NCBI GenBank assembly: GCA_029204225.1
Contig: CM055096.1
Span: 33,399,209 to 33,463,208, forward strand
Direction: 5' to 3'
DNA length: 64,000 bases
Origin: Diphasiastrum complanatum
Taxonomy: Eukaryota; Streptophyta; Lycopodiopsida; Lycopodiales; Lycopodiaceae
A model generated the notes under the pieces. The model had not been told where the DNA came from and searched no databases. It saw only the letters and a program-made list of their open reading frames with translations. The translations under genes were made by a program, and so were the position numbers. Below, piece by piece: positions 1 to 12,571 of this stretch. The stretch's first letter is position 1, and each line of letters opens with the position of its first letter.

Positions 1-774
1 ACATGTGTGGAGCCTGTTCCCACGTGTGAAACTAGTGTACTTGTCATTTACCATAATCATATAGGATGTACATATGATTTAATTCAAGTTCTAGTGGCTA
101 AAAAGGCCAAAAACTAGTTTTCTAGACATATGACACATGGCATCAATCTATTGATTGCATGAGCCACATCCTTTGGTTAGGTGTCATATCCCATGTGTAG
201 AGGACAGCTCACACATGTTGAATAAGCTGAAGTAGGCAAATTTTGAGTTCTAGAAGATTTCCAAGTAGATCTCCATATAGAAGGAAAATAGACCAAAAGT
301 GCTCAAAATAGAAGGTTTTGTCCAAGTGTCAGTTTTGCATGATAAGTCATCATATGACAAAGCACCTTCACACATGTGGGATCAGAGAGATGATCAGTAC
401 CACGAGCTCCCACTTATTGTATATATAGAGCCACATTTGGCCATAATCATTGTGAGACACCAATCTTGGTCTTGGAAGCAATTTTGAGTGATTCTCTCCA
501 TTTGTCTACATTTGTTTTGATTATTTTGAGGTTCTATCAATGTGTACTTTATTTTCAGGTTGGAGTCCGTACTCATATAGTGTTTCACACATGTGAAACC
601 ATAAAGTACACTTACCTTCAATTAATGATTGTTCTTGTTAGGATTTTGTGTCTAGAATTGATCTAGATTGATCTTAATCTGAAGTGAATTGATAGATCAA
701 GTAATCTGACAACCAATCCCTCTTGAGGATCAGATTAGGATCCACTCTTGGTCCTTTTTGTACCTTTTTCCACA
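1..774 (+). repeat. 5' LTR of E1 (about 59 bp missing on the left)
   Basis: Position 1 aligns with 4476 in the right LTR, so about 59 bp of the left end are outside the window. The right end CACA at 771-774 abuts the primer binding site. The LTR carries palindromes of the type CACACGTGTG/CACACATGTG (about 20-30, 375, 588) and a TATATATAG stretch near 420-428 that could serve as promoter. Short ORFs inside it are not supported as genes. Confidence 0.9.
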
Positions 775-787
775 TGGTATCAGAGCC
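775..787 (+). other. Primer binding site, tRNA-iMet type (E1)
   Basis: TGGTATCAGAGCC directly after the LTR is the classic complement of the 3' end of initiator tRNA-Met, the usual minus-strand primer of plant copia elements. It fixes the LTR end at 774 and the element's orientation. Confidence 0.93.
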
Positions 788-2444
788 TAGTGCAAGAGGT
801 TTTGTTGAAATTGATAGGGTTAATCCAAATCAAAGCCAAAATTAGCAGTTTTTTGAAAACTAGTCAAATTTTGTGTAGCGAGTTGGATTTGATAGCTATC
901 CTCAAATTTTTTAGTCCAGATCTTGTTGTGGGCTGTATGAATCCTTTTCACACGTGTGAGGCCGTACAGCTCCGGTTTTGGTTGAGAAATTTCAAAAATT
1001 TGTAGAATTTGACTCACATACCCAATTTGAGTGATTTTTGGTGCAAAATCAAGGATTTTCTATAGTAAATCTAATCCTTTGATTAGTTCTTGGATTAGAT
1101 CAGTCAAAAAATTAAAATCGAAGATTGAAATAGGTGCATTAATTGATCTTCTCTAATTTTTTGAGTGTATGTTGAAGTTAAGAGAGATTTTGCTAAAAAT
1201 CATAGATTAAGGAGTGATATGCAAGGTGAGAGGATAAAATCCATTGTACCATCACTCTAGATTTGTTCAAGAGTGATAGGGTCAAGTTTATAAGCATCAA
1301 TTTGTTAGAAAACATCCTTGGATCTGTCCTCCAAGTGAAACCTTTGAGAGTTTCTAGTGCATATAGAGCATCTATGCAAATCTTTTGTAGAATTTGACAT
1401 AGATTGGCTTAAATTGAGAGTTCTAGAAAAGAGATTGAGATCCAAGTCACATTGTTCAACCCTACTCAATTTGTTTGAGTGATTGTAAGGTTTGAAAAGA
1501 GTCATTAAGGTGTCTTTGGCAAATGTGTAGAGAGAGATCCAATTTTCTAAGAGTTCCTTCCTTTGTAGAGGGCAAGATCTAGAAGCTCATTATGTGTTGT
1601 TATAGGTGAGTAATTTGTTTTCTCCTAGGTGATCAAATCTTTCTAAGTGGTATTAGCTCTTTGAAGCACAATATCTTAGTGAGAAAAATCACAACTTTTG
1701 ATTTTGAATTTCATTCCAAGTCTTAAAAAGTAGAGTAATTGGTGGAATCCAATAGGAGTGATTGAATTCAATTTGTTGAGCAAAAATTGACATAGTATGT
1801 ATAAAACTCAAATTAGTTCTATTCAACTTTCTTTGTGAGAGTGTGAGGGTCAATTTGAGATCCCATTGGATTTCTAGAATGAGGAGGAGTCCATATTTGA
1901 GTATTCATGCATGGTTGAGATCTTTGTGAATCTCTAGTTGTCTAATTTTTTAAGCTTTGTGAAAAATTGGTGGTATAGTTTGTTGTCAAATCAAATCAAA
2001 TTCATTCTAAATCTCAAGTGTGAGATTATTTGGGTCAAGAGTGAGTCCAAAAGAAGTGATTAAGTTTGATTTTCATGTATTTGAAACAAAACCCATCTTT
2101 TGTTCAAGAATCTCAAGTGTTGAGAGAACTAGTTAAGTGAAAAGGAAAATATAGATCTTTTTCATATCCATTTCAACTTTCAAAAGAAAGAGTCATTGGT
2201 ATTTGATGATTCCAATAGGAGATTGGATCTGATTTCTTTAGTGATTTGATTCAAAGATTGTGTGCTTTTGTCTTAGTGATCAAAGCAAAGTTTCCAAGTG
2301 ACTAGTCATTACTATGAGGATTGATTCTTAGGTTTGTGAGCTAGATCTTTTGTAGATCCTTCTAGATTGTTGGAGATGTTCAAATCTAGTCTCTTGAAAG
2401 TCACAAATTACATTTGTAGAATCATATCACAGGTTTTTATTCAC
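788..2444 (+). other. E1 untranslated leader
   Basis: About 1.65 kb of AT-rich sequence with no ORF I would support. Another CACACGTGTG palindrome lies near 949-958. A leader this long before the first plausible ATG (2445) is unusual for copia, but common in large non-autonomous LTR elements. Confidence 0.5.
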
Positions 2445-4276
2445 ATGGCATCAATAGGTGGCATCCTATTGAAGGAAAGAAAGGATCCTGAGTGCAACCT
2501 TTGTGGCAAGGGAGGATAGTTTTTCTCAAGATGCTACAAAAAGAAGACCAATCCATCCAAGGAGAACCAAAGCAAGGGGGCCAAGGTGAAGGATGGAGCT
2601 TCAAGTTCAAAATGCAAATACAAGAAGGACAAGTCCAAGGAAAGGTGTTTCCTTTGTGGAAAGGTGAATGAGGCTTGGAGTCTCACAAGGACTTGCAACA
2701 TTTGTCTTCAAGAGTCCATCACAACACATGTCAAATATTTTGAAATTTTTTATTTGGAAGTGCATTGTTTGGTTCAAGATGCAAAAATAGATGTCACTTT
2801 CATGAAAGTAACTTGGATTTATTTTATGTCCTTGGAAAGTATTTTGCTTGGAACTTTGGACAAGTTCAAACTTATTGTTATTATCCAAGAGAAATCAATC
2901 AAGAATGAGGAGCAATCACAAAATGAAAATAGTTTGACTTTTGCTCTCATGTCAACTTATGAAGAACCATTTTGCTTTGAAGAGTTTTTTGTATCTCAAA
3001 GGTGGATTAAGGCAATACTAGTTGAGTGTGATGCCTTAAAGATAGCAAAATATGTTTTCCTTGTAAGCTTACATTAGTTATGAAGTCAAGGAAATGGAAA
3101 TATCTTCATAATGTAGGATCTTTTGGTTTCAATAAGATCATGAATGATGTGTTCATTCATAAAGATGAAAATTGTAAGTTTTCAATCTTAAAGGCAAGTT
3201 GTAAACTTCTTATGAGAATAAGTGAAGCATCCAAAGTGGACACTTATATCCATAAGGAAGTAGTTAGCCTTATTGAGATGGAAATACCTTTTGATTTCAA
3301 TATTGGAAAAATCATGCCAAGTTGTGGTGATTTTTGGACTTATGTTTCTAGCATAAGTAATGTTAATAATCATAGGAAGTACATATTGAATGGTCATACT
3401 TGTTGTGATCATTATGAGACATGAAGGTCTCAGATTTCCATAAAAAAGGAGCACCATGAAGAGGATCTTAAAGAATCATCTCAAGGTTCAAGTGTGCCAA
3501 GGATTGAGGAGGAGAGACCTTCTCAAGTTGTGATTCCAAAACGAAACTCAAGAAATATGGTTGATTCCATGTGGCTCACATTCCAAGGGAAAGAGGAGCA
3601 TATCTCATGTGGTATACATCTCATACTTACTTCTCTTATGTCATTTGATAAATCAATTTGCTTTAGTGAGATCATTGCATCTCAAAATTGGAGGAAAGCC
3701 ATACTAGTTGAGTATGAAGTCTCTCTTGAGAACATAGATGATGTTCTTAAAAGGTTGAAATTGATTTTAAATCAAATAGAAAGCAAATGGTTATTTCATC
3801 AAATGTATGCTCTTGAGCCATGTAAGAGCAAAAGTGATTTGTTCACTCATAGTTTGAAAATTTGTATTGAGGCAAATTGTAAACTCTTTATGAGAGTAAG
3901 TGAATCATCTTCTAAAGACACTTATCTCCATAATGAAGTATTTAGCCTCATTGGATCTGAGATTAGCATGGTAAACAAGCATGAAGATATGATGCAAACA
4001 CTTTGTTATTATAGCATGCATAGTCTTGCCAATTTGGATAAGTCTAATTCTCTAGATCATGGTAACATGATGTTAGATCTTTGTGATCCTAATAAGTCAA
4101 GAAGAAATCTTTATTTTCTCATGGAGGAGCATGCACATGAAGAAGGAGCAAGCCTCAAAGTCAAGCATCTACATGAAATTTGGAAGAAATCGATTTCGAA
4201 GATGCTAGGATGGTGCAAAGCTCTCAAGTTCATCAAAGATGTCAACATCAAAGAAGCACTATCATGGATATGGTGA
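2445..4276 (+). pseudogene. E1 internal coding relic with Cys-rich motifs and a duplicated module
   Basis: From ATG 2445 the frame has Cys pairs of CxxC type (ECNLCGK, a stop in a lysine-rich stretch, then RCFLCGK), resembling gag zinc-knuckle halves. Two related modules follow. Near 2940-3060 the frame reads CFEEFFVSQRWIKAILVE and near 3655-3720 CFSEIIASQNWRKAILVE; each is followed by a CKLLMR/CKLFMR...DTY(I/L)H segment (3190-3250, 3880-3930). The SQxWxKAILVE signature recalls the start of copia reverse transcriptase (…W..AM..E…), but no catalytic YVDD follows. Inference: the module derives from copia pol and was duplicated. Frames at 2586-3077, 3080-3424 and 3494-4276 are separated by stops or shifts, so I call it broken. 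Function unknown. Confidence 0.55.
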
Positions 4277-4403
4277 TTTCAGATCAACATCAAGCTCATT
4301 GGCTGATCTTCACACCTTTTGAACTAGCAAAGACCAATTCAACCCATGGAGTCAAGTTCAAGATCATCATGTTTTCCATCAAGCTAAATTTACCAAGCTA
4401 CAT

Positions 4404-4416
4404 TTTTGAGGAGGAG
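4404..4416 (+). other. Polypurine tract of E1
   Basis: TTTTTGAGGAGGAG lies immediately before the TGTG start of the right LTR, the expected place for the plus-strand primer. The minus-strand relative at 41978-41990 has the same TTTTTTGAGGAG before its TGTG. Confidence 0.85.
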
Positions 4417-5248
4417 TGTGAAAAATGCAAAAATAAGCTTGGTAGAGGCCAAAAATCTTGTATATAGATAAACAAACATGTGTGGAGCCTGTTCCCACGT
4501 GTGAGACTAGTGTACTTGTCATTTACCATAATCATATAGGATGTACATATGATTTAATTCAAGTTCTAGTGGCTAAAAAGGCCAAAAACTAGTTTTCTAG
4601 ACATATGACACATGGCATCAATCTATTGATTGCATGAGCCACATCCTTTGGTTAGGTGTCATATCCCATGTGTAGAGGACAGCTCACACATGTGGAATAA
4701 GCTGAAGTAGGCGAATTTTGAGTTCTAGAAGATTTCCAAGTAGATCTCCATATAGAAGGAAAATAGACCAAAAGTGCTCAAAATAGAAGGTTTTGTCCAA
4801 GTGTCAGTTTTGCTTGATAAGTCATCATATGACAAAGCACCTTCACACATGTGGGATCAGAGGGATGATCAGTACCATGAGCTCCCACTTATTGTATATA
4901 TAGAGCCACATTTGGCCATAATCATTGTGAGACACCAATCTTGGTTTTGGAAGCAATTTTGAGTGATTCTCTCCATTTGTCTACATTTGTTTTGATTATT
5001 TTGAGGTTCTATCAATGTGTACTTTATTTTCAAGTTGGAGTCCGTACTCAGACAGTGTTTCACACATGTGAAACCATAAAGTACACTTACCTTCAATTAA
5101 TGATTGTTCTTGTTAGGATTTTGTGTCTAGAATTGATCTAGATTGATCTTAATCTGAAGTAGATTGATAGATCAAGTAATCTGACAACCAATCCCTCTTG
5201 AGGATCAGATTAGGATCCACTCTTGGTCCTTTTTGTACTTTTTGCACA
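4417..5248 (+). repeat. 3' LTR of E1 (832 bp, complete)
   Basis: Starts TGTGAAAAATGC after the purine tract and ends TTTGCACA at 5248; beyond that, similarity with the 5' LTR stops (there the primer site begins, here GGGACATAA). TGTG/CACA form the short terminal inverted repeat. It carries the same G-box-like palindromes and TATATATAG as the 5' copy. Confidence 0.92.
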
Positions 5249-6561
5249 GGGACATAATACAGAGGGCTTGTGCAACCTCCATTTTGTAAGTAATGTAATT
5301 ATGAAGTCAGACACTTATGGTGCACATGTATTGCGCAAATTGCAAAATATCACAAATACACCTTGAAGCATAAAATAGAGCAAACAGTTAAATTTGGTTG
5401 AAAGTGCCTCAAAGCACAATACGGAAATTATGTGGTGTGGCTCAAGTAGGAAATACAAAAACATTGTAAAGTCAACTTACTTGCCAAAATAAAGAAAAGC
5501 AAGTTAACTTAGACTATTAAGTTTAGAAATGAGCCAATAGAAAGTTTCCACTTCAACTCTTTTGGACCCAACTATAAAAGGGCCAAATCCCTTGTATTTT
5601 GTGTTCTCGCATTTCATTTGTTCAATCAAAGAATTGAGTTCCCTCCTATTTTGTGATTGTGTGAATGCTTTGAGAGATAAAGAGAGAGAGTTGTGAGGCG
5701 AGTGTTTGGCTTTTCCTTGACGTTTGTTTTTCTATTATGTATGTATGATGCCTTGGTTGCTAGACATAATGTGTTGCGATGCAGGTTTCTACCACCAAGC
5801 TATGGAATTGCGCTTAGGAAGATTGACTTACAAGTTCATTCATGACTTGTCCCCTTCTTCTTCTTTCTTGTTGAGATTTCACAATTCTAGCTTGACCAAT
5901 TTTGGTCACATGCATTGTCCAAGATCGCCATGTAAATAGATGCCACACGTGCCAAATCACATAGATGCTTTCCAATAAGTTCATTCCTCATATGACATTG
6001 TGATATCATCTTTGAAATGAGGCACAAATGTGTTTGGATAGGCTAGAGAAATTCTAGGATCTAAAAATAGCATGTTTTACATTGTTTTTGGATCTCAAGA
6101 TCTTGACCCCAAGTTAGGGTGGATCCAATGACCTATTAGGGTAGATGTTAGGGTTAGGGTATGATAAGTTCAGAGGTACCCTAATATGCTCAGATCTGAG
6201 CTTGAAAAGTATAAATGTATGATGGGATTTCCATCCAAAGATCAAGAAAAATCAAGTTTTTCCACTTCTATCATCATTGTCTTTTGGTGGCGAGTCTAGC
6301 TATTGGATGTGAGTGTTCTTATGCATTAATTGCTTGGTTTGGAAGGTACTGAACCTGTTTTCAGGTCTGAGAAACTTGATGTACTTTACTTTGGTTCATT
6401 TGATCAAATCTATGTGCCTAATGTGGAGTTAAATGCCAAATTTGCTAGTTTTGGTAACCAATCTTGATTCTAGCTCATAGTTTGGATCTAGATCTTTTAT
6501 TTGTGCATCCTTCATCACTTTTACGATTTATTTGGATTCATTTTTCTGTAAAAATTTCTCA
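5249..6561 (+). repeat. Flank of E1, then probable 5' LTR end of a second copia element
   Basis: The stretch ends TTCTCA at 6561 immediately before a primer binding site, so its right part must be an LTR. I cannot place the LTR start because no second copy is in the window. It holds an AGAGAGAGAG stretch near 5682 and several TTAGGG-like words near 6115-6175. No coding sequence is supported here. Confidence 0.5.
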
Positions 6562-6574
6562 TGGTATTAGAGCC
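6562..6574 (+). other. Primer binding site (tRNA-iMet type, one mismatch)
   Basis: TGGTATTAGAGCC differs by one C-to-T change from the canonical TGGTATCAGAGCC. It marks the start of the internal region of the second copia element, whose gag begins 710 bp downstream. Confidence 0.8.
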
Positions 6575-7283
6575 TAATCAAAATTGAGATTGTACCTTCA
6601 AATTTGGTTTCATTTGAGTGATAATAGATCAAAGGGAACTTGTTTTGCTGAGTTATAGCTGCAGGAACCAAGATTGATCCATTTCCAGTCAACCAAACCA
6701 AATTAGAAAGTTCTTATGAGTTCAATCTTGGGGTACATGTCTCCTAGTAGAGATTTTCATAAGGATTTGAATACCACCACTCTTTAGGAGTTTGGATCAG
6801 CCATTTGACAGCTTAATTATGTCGTTCTTAGGTTTCTTAAGGTCCTAAAATACACCTTTTAGGTTCAGATCAAGTGTTTTGATGATTTTTCATCTAGAAA
6901 TGCAAAACTAGTGAAAATTGTGTTTCTATTCTACTCATTTTTGGATAGATTTGTGATTGAATATGTCAATGTGATTCAACCTAAATTTAGAAGGCTCTAT
7001 TTGTAAGACATTTGTGTGTTATAAAGTGCTTTTGGTTCAGTATAGGTGGATTCACCCTTCTTGTGAAATCGAGATCAAGGAGGAGACTAGTTTGATCAAA
7101 TCTATAGTAAGTTTGGATCTAGTTTGGATCTAGAAGATAGATCAAGCTCAAGATCACCTTAGATATTTTTGAGAAATTAGGGAGGGATTCATCTCAGGTC
7201 CCAAAGAGAGTGGGATAGCTAGTAGTGATCATATCTTGTACAATCTATCTTGTTTCTTTGAATCTATCTCCTTATCATTGAAG

Positions 7284-8812
7284 ATGGCATCCATAAGTGC
7301 CTATCTTTTGGATTCTAGTGATAGATTGAACTCTTCAAATTATTCAATTTGGAAGTTAAGAATGGAATCCATCCTTATCATGCAATATTTGATATTGTGA
7401 ATGGAGAGGAAGATGAGCCAATCCATCCACAAGAAGCAACTAAATACAAGAGAAGGTGCAAGGTTGCACTTCATTGTATTAAAATGATTTGCTCAAAGAA
7501 GTAGGAGGATGTACCTCAGCCCAAGAGGCTTGGGAGACTCTTCAAAATATCTATGAGTCCAAGAATACCTCAAGGTTACTTTCCTCAAAAACCAAGTTCT
7601 GCAATGCTTCCAAGAGAAGAGTGAGAGTGGACATCAATTTGTTTTGAGAGTAAAAGATTTGAGCAAAAAGCTTACTTATGTTGGTGAACCTATTAAAAAG
7701 AGTAAGCTTGTGCAAATAGTTTTGAATGGCTTATGTAGTGATTTTACTACCCTTGTCCAAAGCTATTCCATCATGGGAAACTTGCCTACAATTGAAGACC
7801 TTCAAAGTGTATTGATGGCCGAGGAGAGTAGGAAGGCTCATATCAAATCAAGGATGGAGAGGCTCTCCATCAATGATGATGATGACAAAGCCTTATTTTT
7901 CAAGAGCAAAGGCAAAGCAAAGAGCAAGGGAGGAGCATTCAAAAAGGAGCAAGCAAAGGATGGAGATCAAGGAGGATTTACATCGTTATCATCACAAGTC
8001 AAGCCCAAGAAGGACAAATCTAAGATAAAGTGCTACCTTTTGTAGCAAGATGGGGCATTATGCCTCGGAATGCTTCAAGAGGAAGCAATATCAAAGCCAA
8101 ACCAACATTGGACAAGAGGAGGAAGAGAGATATCATGAGGACCCACTCATGATGTCAAACTTTTCATCATCAAATGTGAAAGTTGAAGATCCTTGGTGGA
8201 TAGATAGTGGGGCTAGCTCCCACATGTCAGATAAAAGGGAGTATTTTTCACAACTCACACCTTATGTAGGACCTATAAAGTCGATTTTTACAACAAATGA
8301 TCATGAATGTAAAGTTGAAGGTGTGGGATCCATTCCCTTATGCTTAGGATCCTCCAAGGAGACTAAGATAGATGGTGTTCTCTTCATTCCTAGCATCACT
8401 AAGAATTTGCTTAGGAGCAGCAAGGAAGTTTGTCCATATCTCCCTTTACTCATCTTATTTTGTGTTTGATAAAAAACATGTCATCTATTTGACAAAGTCC
8501 TTTGATGATGCTAGTATGAACATTGTTTTTCATCCTATATCTTATGATGATGAAATAGTGATCATTACTACTTTGATTGGAGTTTCAAATATGTATTCAA
8601 AGGCCTCATCTTGTGATCCATTCACTCTTGAATTTCCAAGGAATGAAGACCTTCATTGGAAGGATGCCAAGTTGGAGTTCATTGTTTTGGTAGACAAAGT
8701 CAAGATGGTGATATCTCAAGCTTTGGTTGTATGTGCTTCATACAAAAGTTGGATGGGTCAAACAATCAGATCAAAACGATCCTACTATCGTGTGAAGGCA
8801 GTGGCCAACTGA
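7284..8812 (+). pseudogene. Copia gag and protease, truncated and frameshifted
   Basis: ATG 7284 opens MASISAYLLDSS followed by NYSIWKLRMES, the usual start of plant copia Gag. The Gag body continues at 7644-8045 (LVQIVLNGL, PTIEDLQSVL). A zinc knuckle CxxCxxxxHxxxxC is split by a one-base shift near 8035-8050: KCY lies in one frame and CSKMGHYASECFK in the next. The retropepsin follows: WWIDSGASSHMS at about 8190-8225 has the catalytic D-S-G. Sequence up to about 8812 continues in pol position but shows no integrase, RT or RNase H; the element is cut there. Several stops in the 5' half (about 7395-7640) confirm that it is dead. In a live element this polyprotein forms the particle and processes itself. 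Confidence 0.85.
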
Positions 8813-9690
8813 TTCCCTGGGTGCTTGCACTAGTACAATAGTAGGCAAATACAAAATTTAGCTTAATTGCATTGATGCTTAAGTGGAAGAGCAGAGAATC
8901 ACAAAACAATAAGAGAGTCAGACAGAAAGCGGAAAGCATGCAACACTGACAGAATCTGAACACAAAACCAGACAGTAATCTATTTAGATTAGATATATAG
9001 AAATACAAGTCAGATGACACTGGTGAGCACAAGACAATAGTGGACGTAACCGTGTGCTCACAAAGCTAACTACGATCTATAACAGCTATGAGCTTATTTT
9101 GACAATCAATCTGAAAGAAAGAATCAATGCTTGAAAGCATCTACTGTGTGTGTCTCTAATAAGCTGTCGTCTCAACGTCTATTAAGGCTCGAGCGTATAT
9201 GAAATTAGCCTATCTAGTCTGGTTGTAATCTTCTTGCTTATTGATTGATTCGTTATAATAATCAACTATATACAATTTACAGTTGTGTAGATGTATGTAC
9301 AAAAAGGGGGCGTGGAGCCGTTGTGTCGGTTGGAGTAGATCGTGGCTGCTGTTGTCATTGTCCGAGTAGTTGCACATTACAAAAAGTGGCCATGACAAGG
9401 CTTCGACTATTTGGAGTCAAGCGTGTCGCTACATATATTCAATAAGGTCGGAATAGTCGTTTGATGATCATCGACGATAGTCGGTGGATTCGACAAGTCA
9501 GACTTTCTCGATAAGTCAGCCAGCTCAGACAAGTCGAGTAACTTCGACAAGTCAGACTACCACTCTCTTGCCTATCTTCGATAATAGAGTATTTCTGCAG
9601 ACTGTGCGACAATGTGTGTAGAACTATAGCAATATGAATGGAACTACATTAACATGGGATTTAGGAGAGTAGAGGAATAAATCCAATACC
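8813..9690 (-). repeat. Probable 3' LTR of a minus-strand copia element
   Basis: Read on the minus strand, the copia RNase H end at 9696 is followed by a purine tract (AAGGGGAGG, about 9688-9700) and then by this AT-rich block with no coding sequence. That order (RNase H, purine tract, LTR) is diagnostic. The far end of the LTR near 8813 is only inferred from where the preceding copia fragment stops making sense. Confidence 0.5.
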
Positions 9691-9695
9691 TCCCC

Positions 9696-10010
9696 TTAAT
9701 CTGGATCTGTGAATCCCTTGATCTTTAGACTAAGCAATGCACAAATTTTTTTGTGTGCATCAATGCTCAAAGCCTTGGTAATCACATCTATGATCATGTT
9801 TTGCATCTGACAATATGTTAAGCTTACCTCGTTGTCGAGAACCTTGCTCCTTACATAGTGATATTGAATCTCAATGTGCTTACTCCTAGAGTGAAATCTA
9901 GGATTGGCCGATAAGGCAATGGCACTCTGATTATCACAAAACATAATTGTAGGAGTGTACTAATTCAGACTAATATCTGACAATATATAATAACTAGGTA
10001 GTAGCTGAGC
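9696..10010 (-). pseudogene. Copia RNase H C-terminal fragment
   Basis: The minus frame contains FCDNQSAIALSANPRFHSRS and KHIEIQYHYVR, the conserved end of copia RNase H, then a variant of the usual ADI.TK AL motif (IDVITKALS). Upstream (to about 10010) the frame continues with WAQLLP... and a stop where WLRQLLSDIGL is expected, with a few extra residues. Only the last 100 or so codons of pol remain; the rest of the element to the right is not recognisable. Confidence 0.85.
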
Positions 10011-11560
10011 CCAAAAGAAAGTTGTTATGTTGATCTTTAGTTTAAAGGGTTTGGAATTATCCTTGACATGGATATTTGGTACTCTAGTGAATGAGTTTAT
10101 TAGTCATGCCTCGCAATTCTGAACTAGGCCACAAATGTAATTAATAATCTTGTGATGGCCCAAGCTTGTCCATTAGGACATGTGGAGTCAGTGCATGGTG
10201 TCTGGTGGCTATATATGCATGTAAAGGAGATCAAAAGCAATTGAATGAGAATTGGGATGTTATAAAGACTATTCCTAGGCCCCAGAGACTTATATATACA
10301 TGTAGAAACTCCTTCATCCTCATCTATTTTCCAGTTTCTTATTGTCGGAATCCTCTCTTCTCTTGTATTCAGTCATCGTGGCTTATATATTGAACCTATA
10401 TGCAGTCTAAAAGATAGGTGTAATTGCCTCTAATTTCTTACCTCATGCACCCAATTTGGTGGTGGGAGGCTTCATCAATTCACCCAAAGTTATGCATGTA
10501 GGCACCCTCCTAAAATTCATTTTTCAATGGATCTGAGCCTACTGATCTTTAGTAGACCTGATAGAAGCTTCTACTACTCTCTAATGAACCTAAATAGGCT
10601 TCTTGTAACCTCTATTCCATGGCACATGAAGTTGAGATATAGTTTTTGAGTTTTTTTTCTTGAAAAAGTGCGCCCTTTTATAGTATTTTCTATCCTTAAC
10701 AACTCACACATGGAAAGCCTAGGTGGCAGGGTAATGTAGCAACCATTTTTCTAACCTAGTCTCTCTTTGTATTGTGCTTTACAACGTCCAATTTGGTGCT
10801 CAATAGCAAAGTTATGATTGTCTGAAGTTTTGACAAATTTTAGCTCAAAATTTGTAACATTTTCGAAATGTTCTAATTGCATGTATGGAAGTTAAGTAGT
10901 AGTGTGCATGTCCTCTATGAAAAGTTTATTTTTGAGTCACTTTGCATGTCTGAGAACATGATACTAAGTGTTATAGTGGTTTGGTCAGTTAATTTCATTG
11001 AATACAGTTTTTGTGAAAATGATTTTTTAAATATAGTTAGGCAGTTTATGAAATTGAATTTTTGGTAAATCACATATGTGGATTCTAAAACATGTCGAAT
11101 ATTTTAAAATAAAATCGATATAGATTGGTAACAGTGAAATTGAAAATTCGGTGATGGAAATCGATTTTCACAATTTCAATCCGTATTGAATGGAATTCAA
11201 AAATCCCAGTTACGTAAGTTTATTAAAATATCAAAATCGTTTCAATTTGTCAAAATTTGTCAATTATTGATAAAAATGAAATTGGCTTATAAAGTGGCTT
11301 ACCTTACTGAGATGTAATTAGTTGGTTAACTAGGTCACAAATATTTTCACTTTTGGTTGAGGATTTCAAGATCTGTCAACTAATTCAAACAACCTCTTGT
11401 TAAAGTAATCAATAATAGTCGAGGTCTTAAGAGAATGGTTCCTATGTCAACTTACTTGCATATTTGCCAACAGTTGAGTTCGACACTCCACAAAAAAATC
11501 GAAACACTTTGCTAGGCCAAAAGATTAAAGTTTTGCTAAATCAAGTTTAGACCTTATCCT
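10011..11560. other. AT-rich stretch without identifiable genes
   Basis: No ORF here shows a recognisable domain. A block at about 10138-10535 (start near TGGCCCAAGC, a short TATATATACATG, and ATGGATCTGAGCC near its end) has the composition of an LTR, but no partner copy is present, so this is only a suggestion. The rest is AT-rich and unassigned. Confidence 0.35.
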
Positions 11561-12340
11561 TGTCGAATTTGAGATTTTCACCCTGAACCATATTTGGGGG
11601 AGAAGAAGGAGAAAAAGCCTAAGGTGGTAGATGATTGATTGACAAAGTGGACCAATTACTTTAGTCTACACAAAATTCCTGAAGAGAAAGAAATTGAGAG
11701 TAAAGTGGAACTGGAAGTCAAACATTGAAAATTAATTCTAGTTGTCTCAGAAAATTTGATTTTTTTTTTTTTTAGAATCAAACTAGAATTTCAAGAAATC
11801 GACGATTCTAAAGGAAGAAGTTATGAGACAATCAAATCGTTTTTGTTTGCAATTGGATTAATCTCTGATATTTGTGAACCAAAAATCAATTTAAATATGT
11901 TCCATACATGAATCTTTTGATTTATAAAGTCTCTTTATAATAACCTAGACAACCAAGAGTACTTAAAACTTCTGAGAGGACTAAAAATTTTACTTGCTGA
12001 TTCTAAAATAGATTTTGAATAATAATTACATTATTGTTTTGGACTTTATGAGAGTAAAAATTCCTTTTGGTTTAACGAATACATCTACGATATTTCAACA
12101 GACTATGAGCGATATATTTCATTCATACCTAGGTCAATGAGCAGTTTTATTCTTCAATGAAATTTTCATCTATAGTGACATGCTTAAGAAACATGAAAGA
12201 ATTTTTTCGGGTTTTGACGTATCTATGGGAATTGATTGAAAATTGAATCTTATATTTGATTATAAGATAGCCAGTCTATCTTTTTTATTTTTTAGTAAAC
12301 AAATCTAGAAGCAGAGAAATTTTTTGGAAAAAAAATCTGG
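11561..12340 (+). pseudogene. Decayed gypsy reverse transcriptase fragment
   Basis: Near 12055-12180 the plus strand reads IPFGLTNTSTIFQQTMSDIF and, after a stop, FFNEIFIYSDMLKKHE. These match the gypsy RT core (MPFGLTNAPATF... and FLDDILIYS), but the catalytic D-D pair is replaced by N-E, so the enzyme could not work. Surrounding sequence has many stops. A run of 14 T lies at about 11759-11772. It is a very old fragment with no LTR that I can attach to it. Confidence 0.7.
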
Positions 12341-12571
12341 TGGTATGGGACATCAATGATTCCAAATAAAATTTCTTATGTGAGAATGATCTGTAGACTG
12401 ATGCTTAGTATTTATTGTATTGGTAAATCTAACGAGCGAATCCATTGGTTGTATTTTTTGGGGTATTTTGAGACATTATGAAATATAGAACCATATCTCA
12501 AATGGTATCTCACTATTTATAAAATATGGAAGCCCTTAAGTTTATTTCTTCTTTGTTTGAACTCATATTTT

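Larger units (their letters stand above)
1..5248 (+). mobile_element. Non-autonomous LTR retrotransposon (element E1), 5' LTR cut by window edge
   Basis: Two direct repeats (1-774 and 4417-5248, offset about 4475) flank 3.6 kb. The right repeat begins TGTG and ends CACA. The left one is followed at once by a tRNA-iMet primer binding site, and the right one is preceded by a purine tract, so LTR boundaries and orientation are firm. By eye only about a dozen differences separate the LTRs over 774 bp, which suggests a fairly recent insertion. The interior shows no protease, integrase, RNase H or YVDD polymerase motif, so movement would need enzymes from another element. Related copies lie at 32730-33788 and 40910-43485. 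The target duplication cannot be checked because the left end is outside the window. Confidence 0.9.

Noticed and set aside
299-666. Short ORFs within the LTRs (also 4774-5141 and 32746-32934)
   Set aside because: Conserved only because the LTRs are repeated; they cross promoter-like sequence and have no domain.
6115-6180. Telomere-like TTAGGG words as an interstitial telomere
   Set aside because: Only a few irregular copies that do not follow the plant TTTAGGG register. The same applies at 43490-43515 and 58428.
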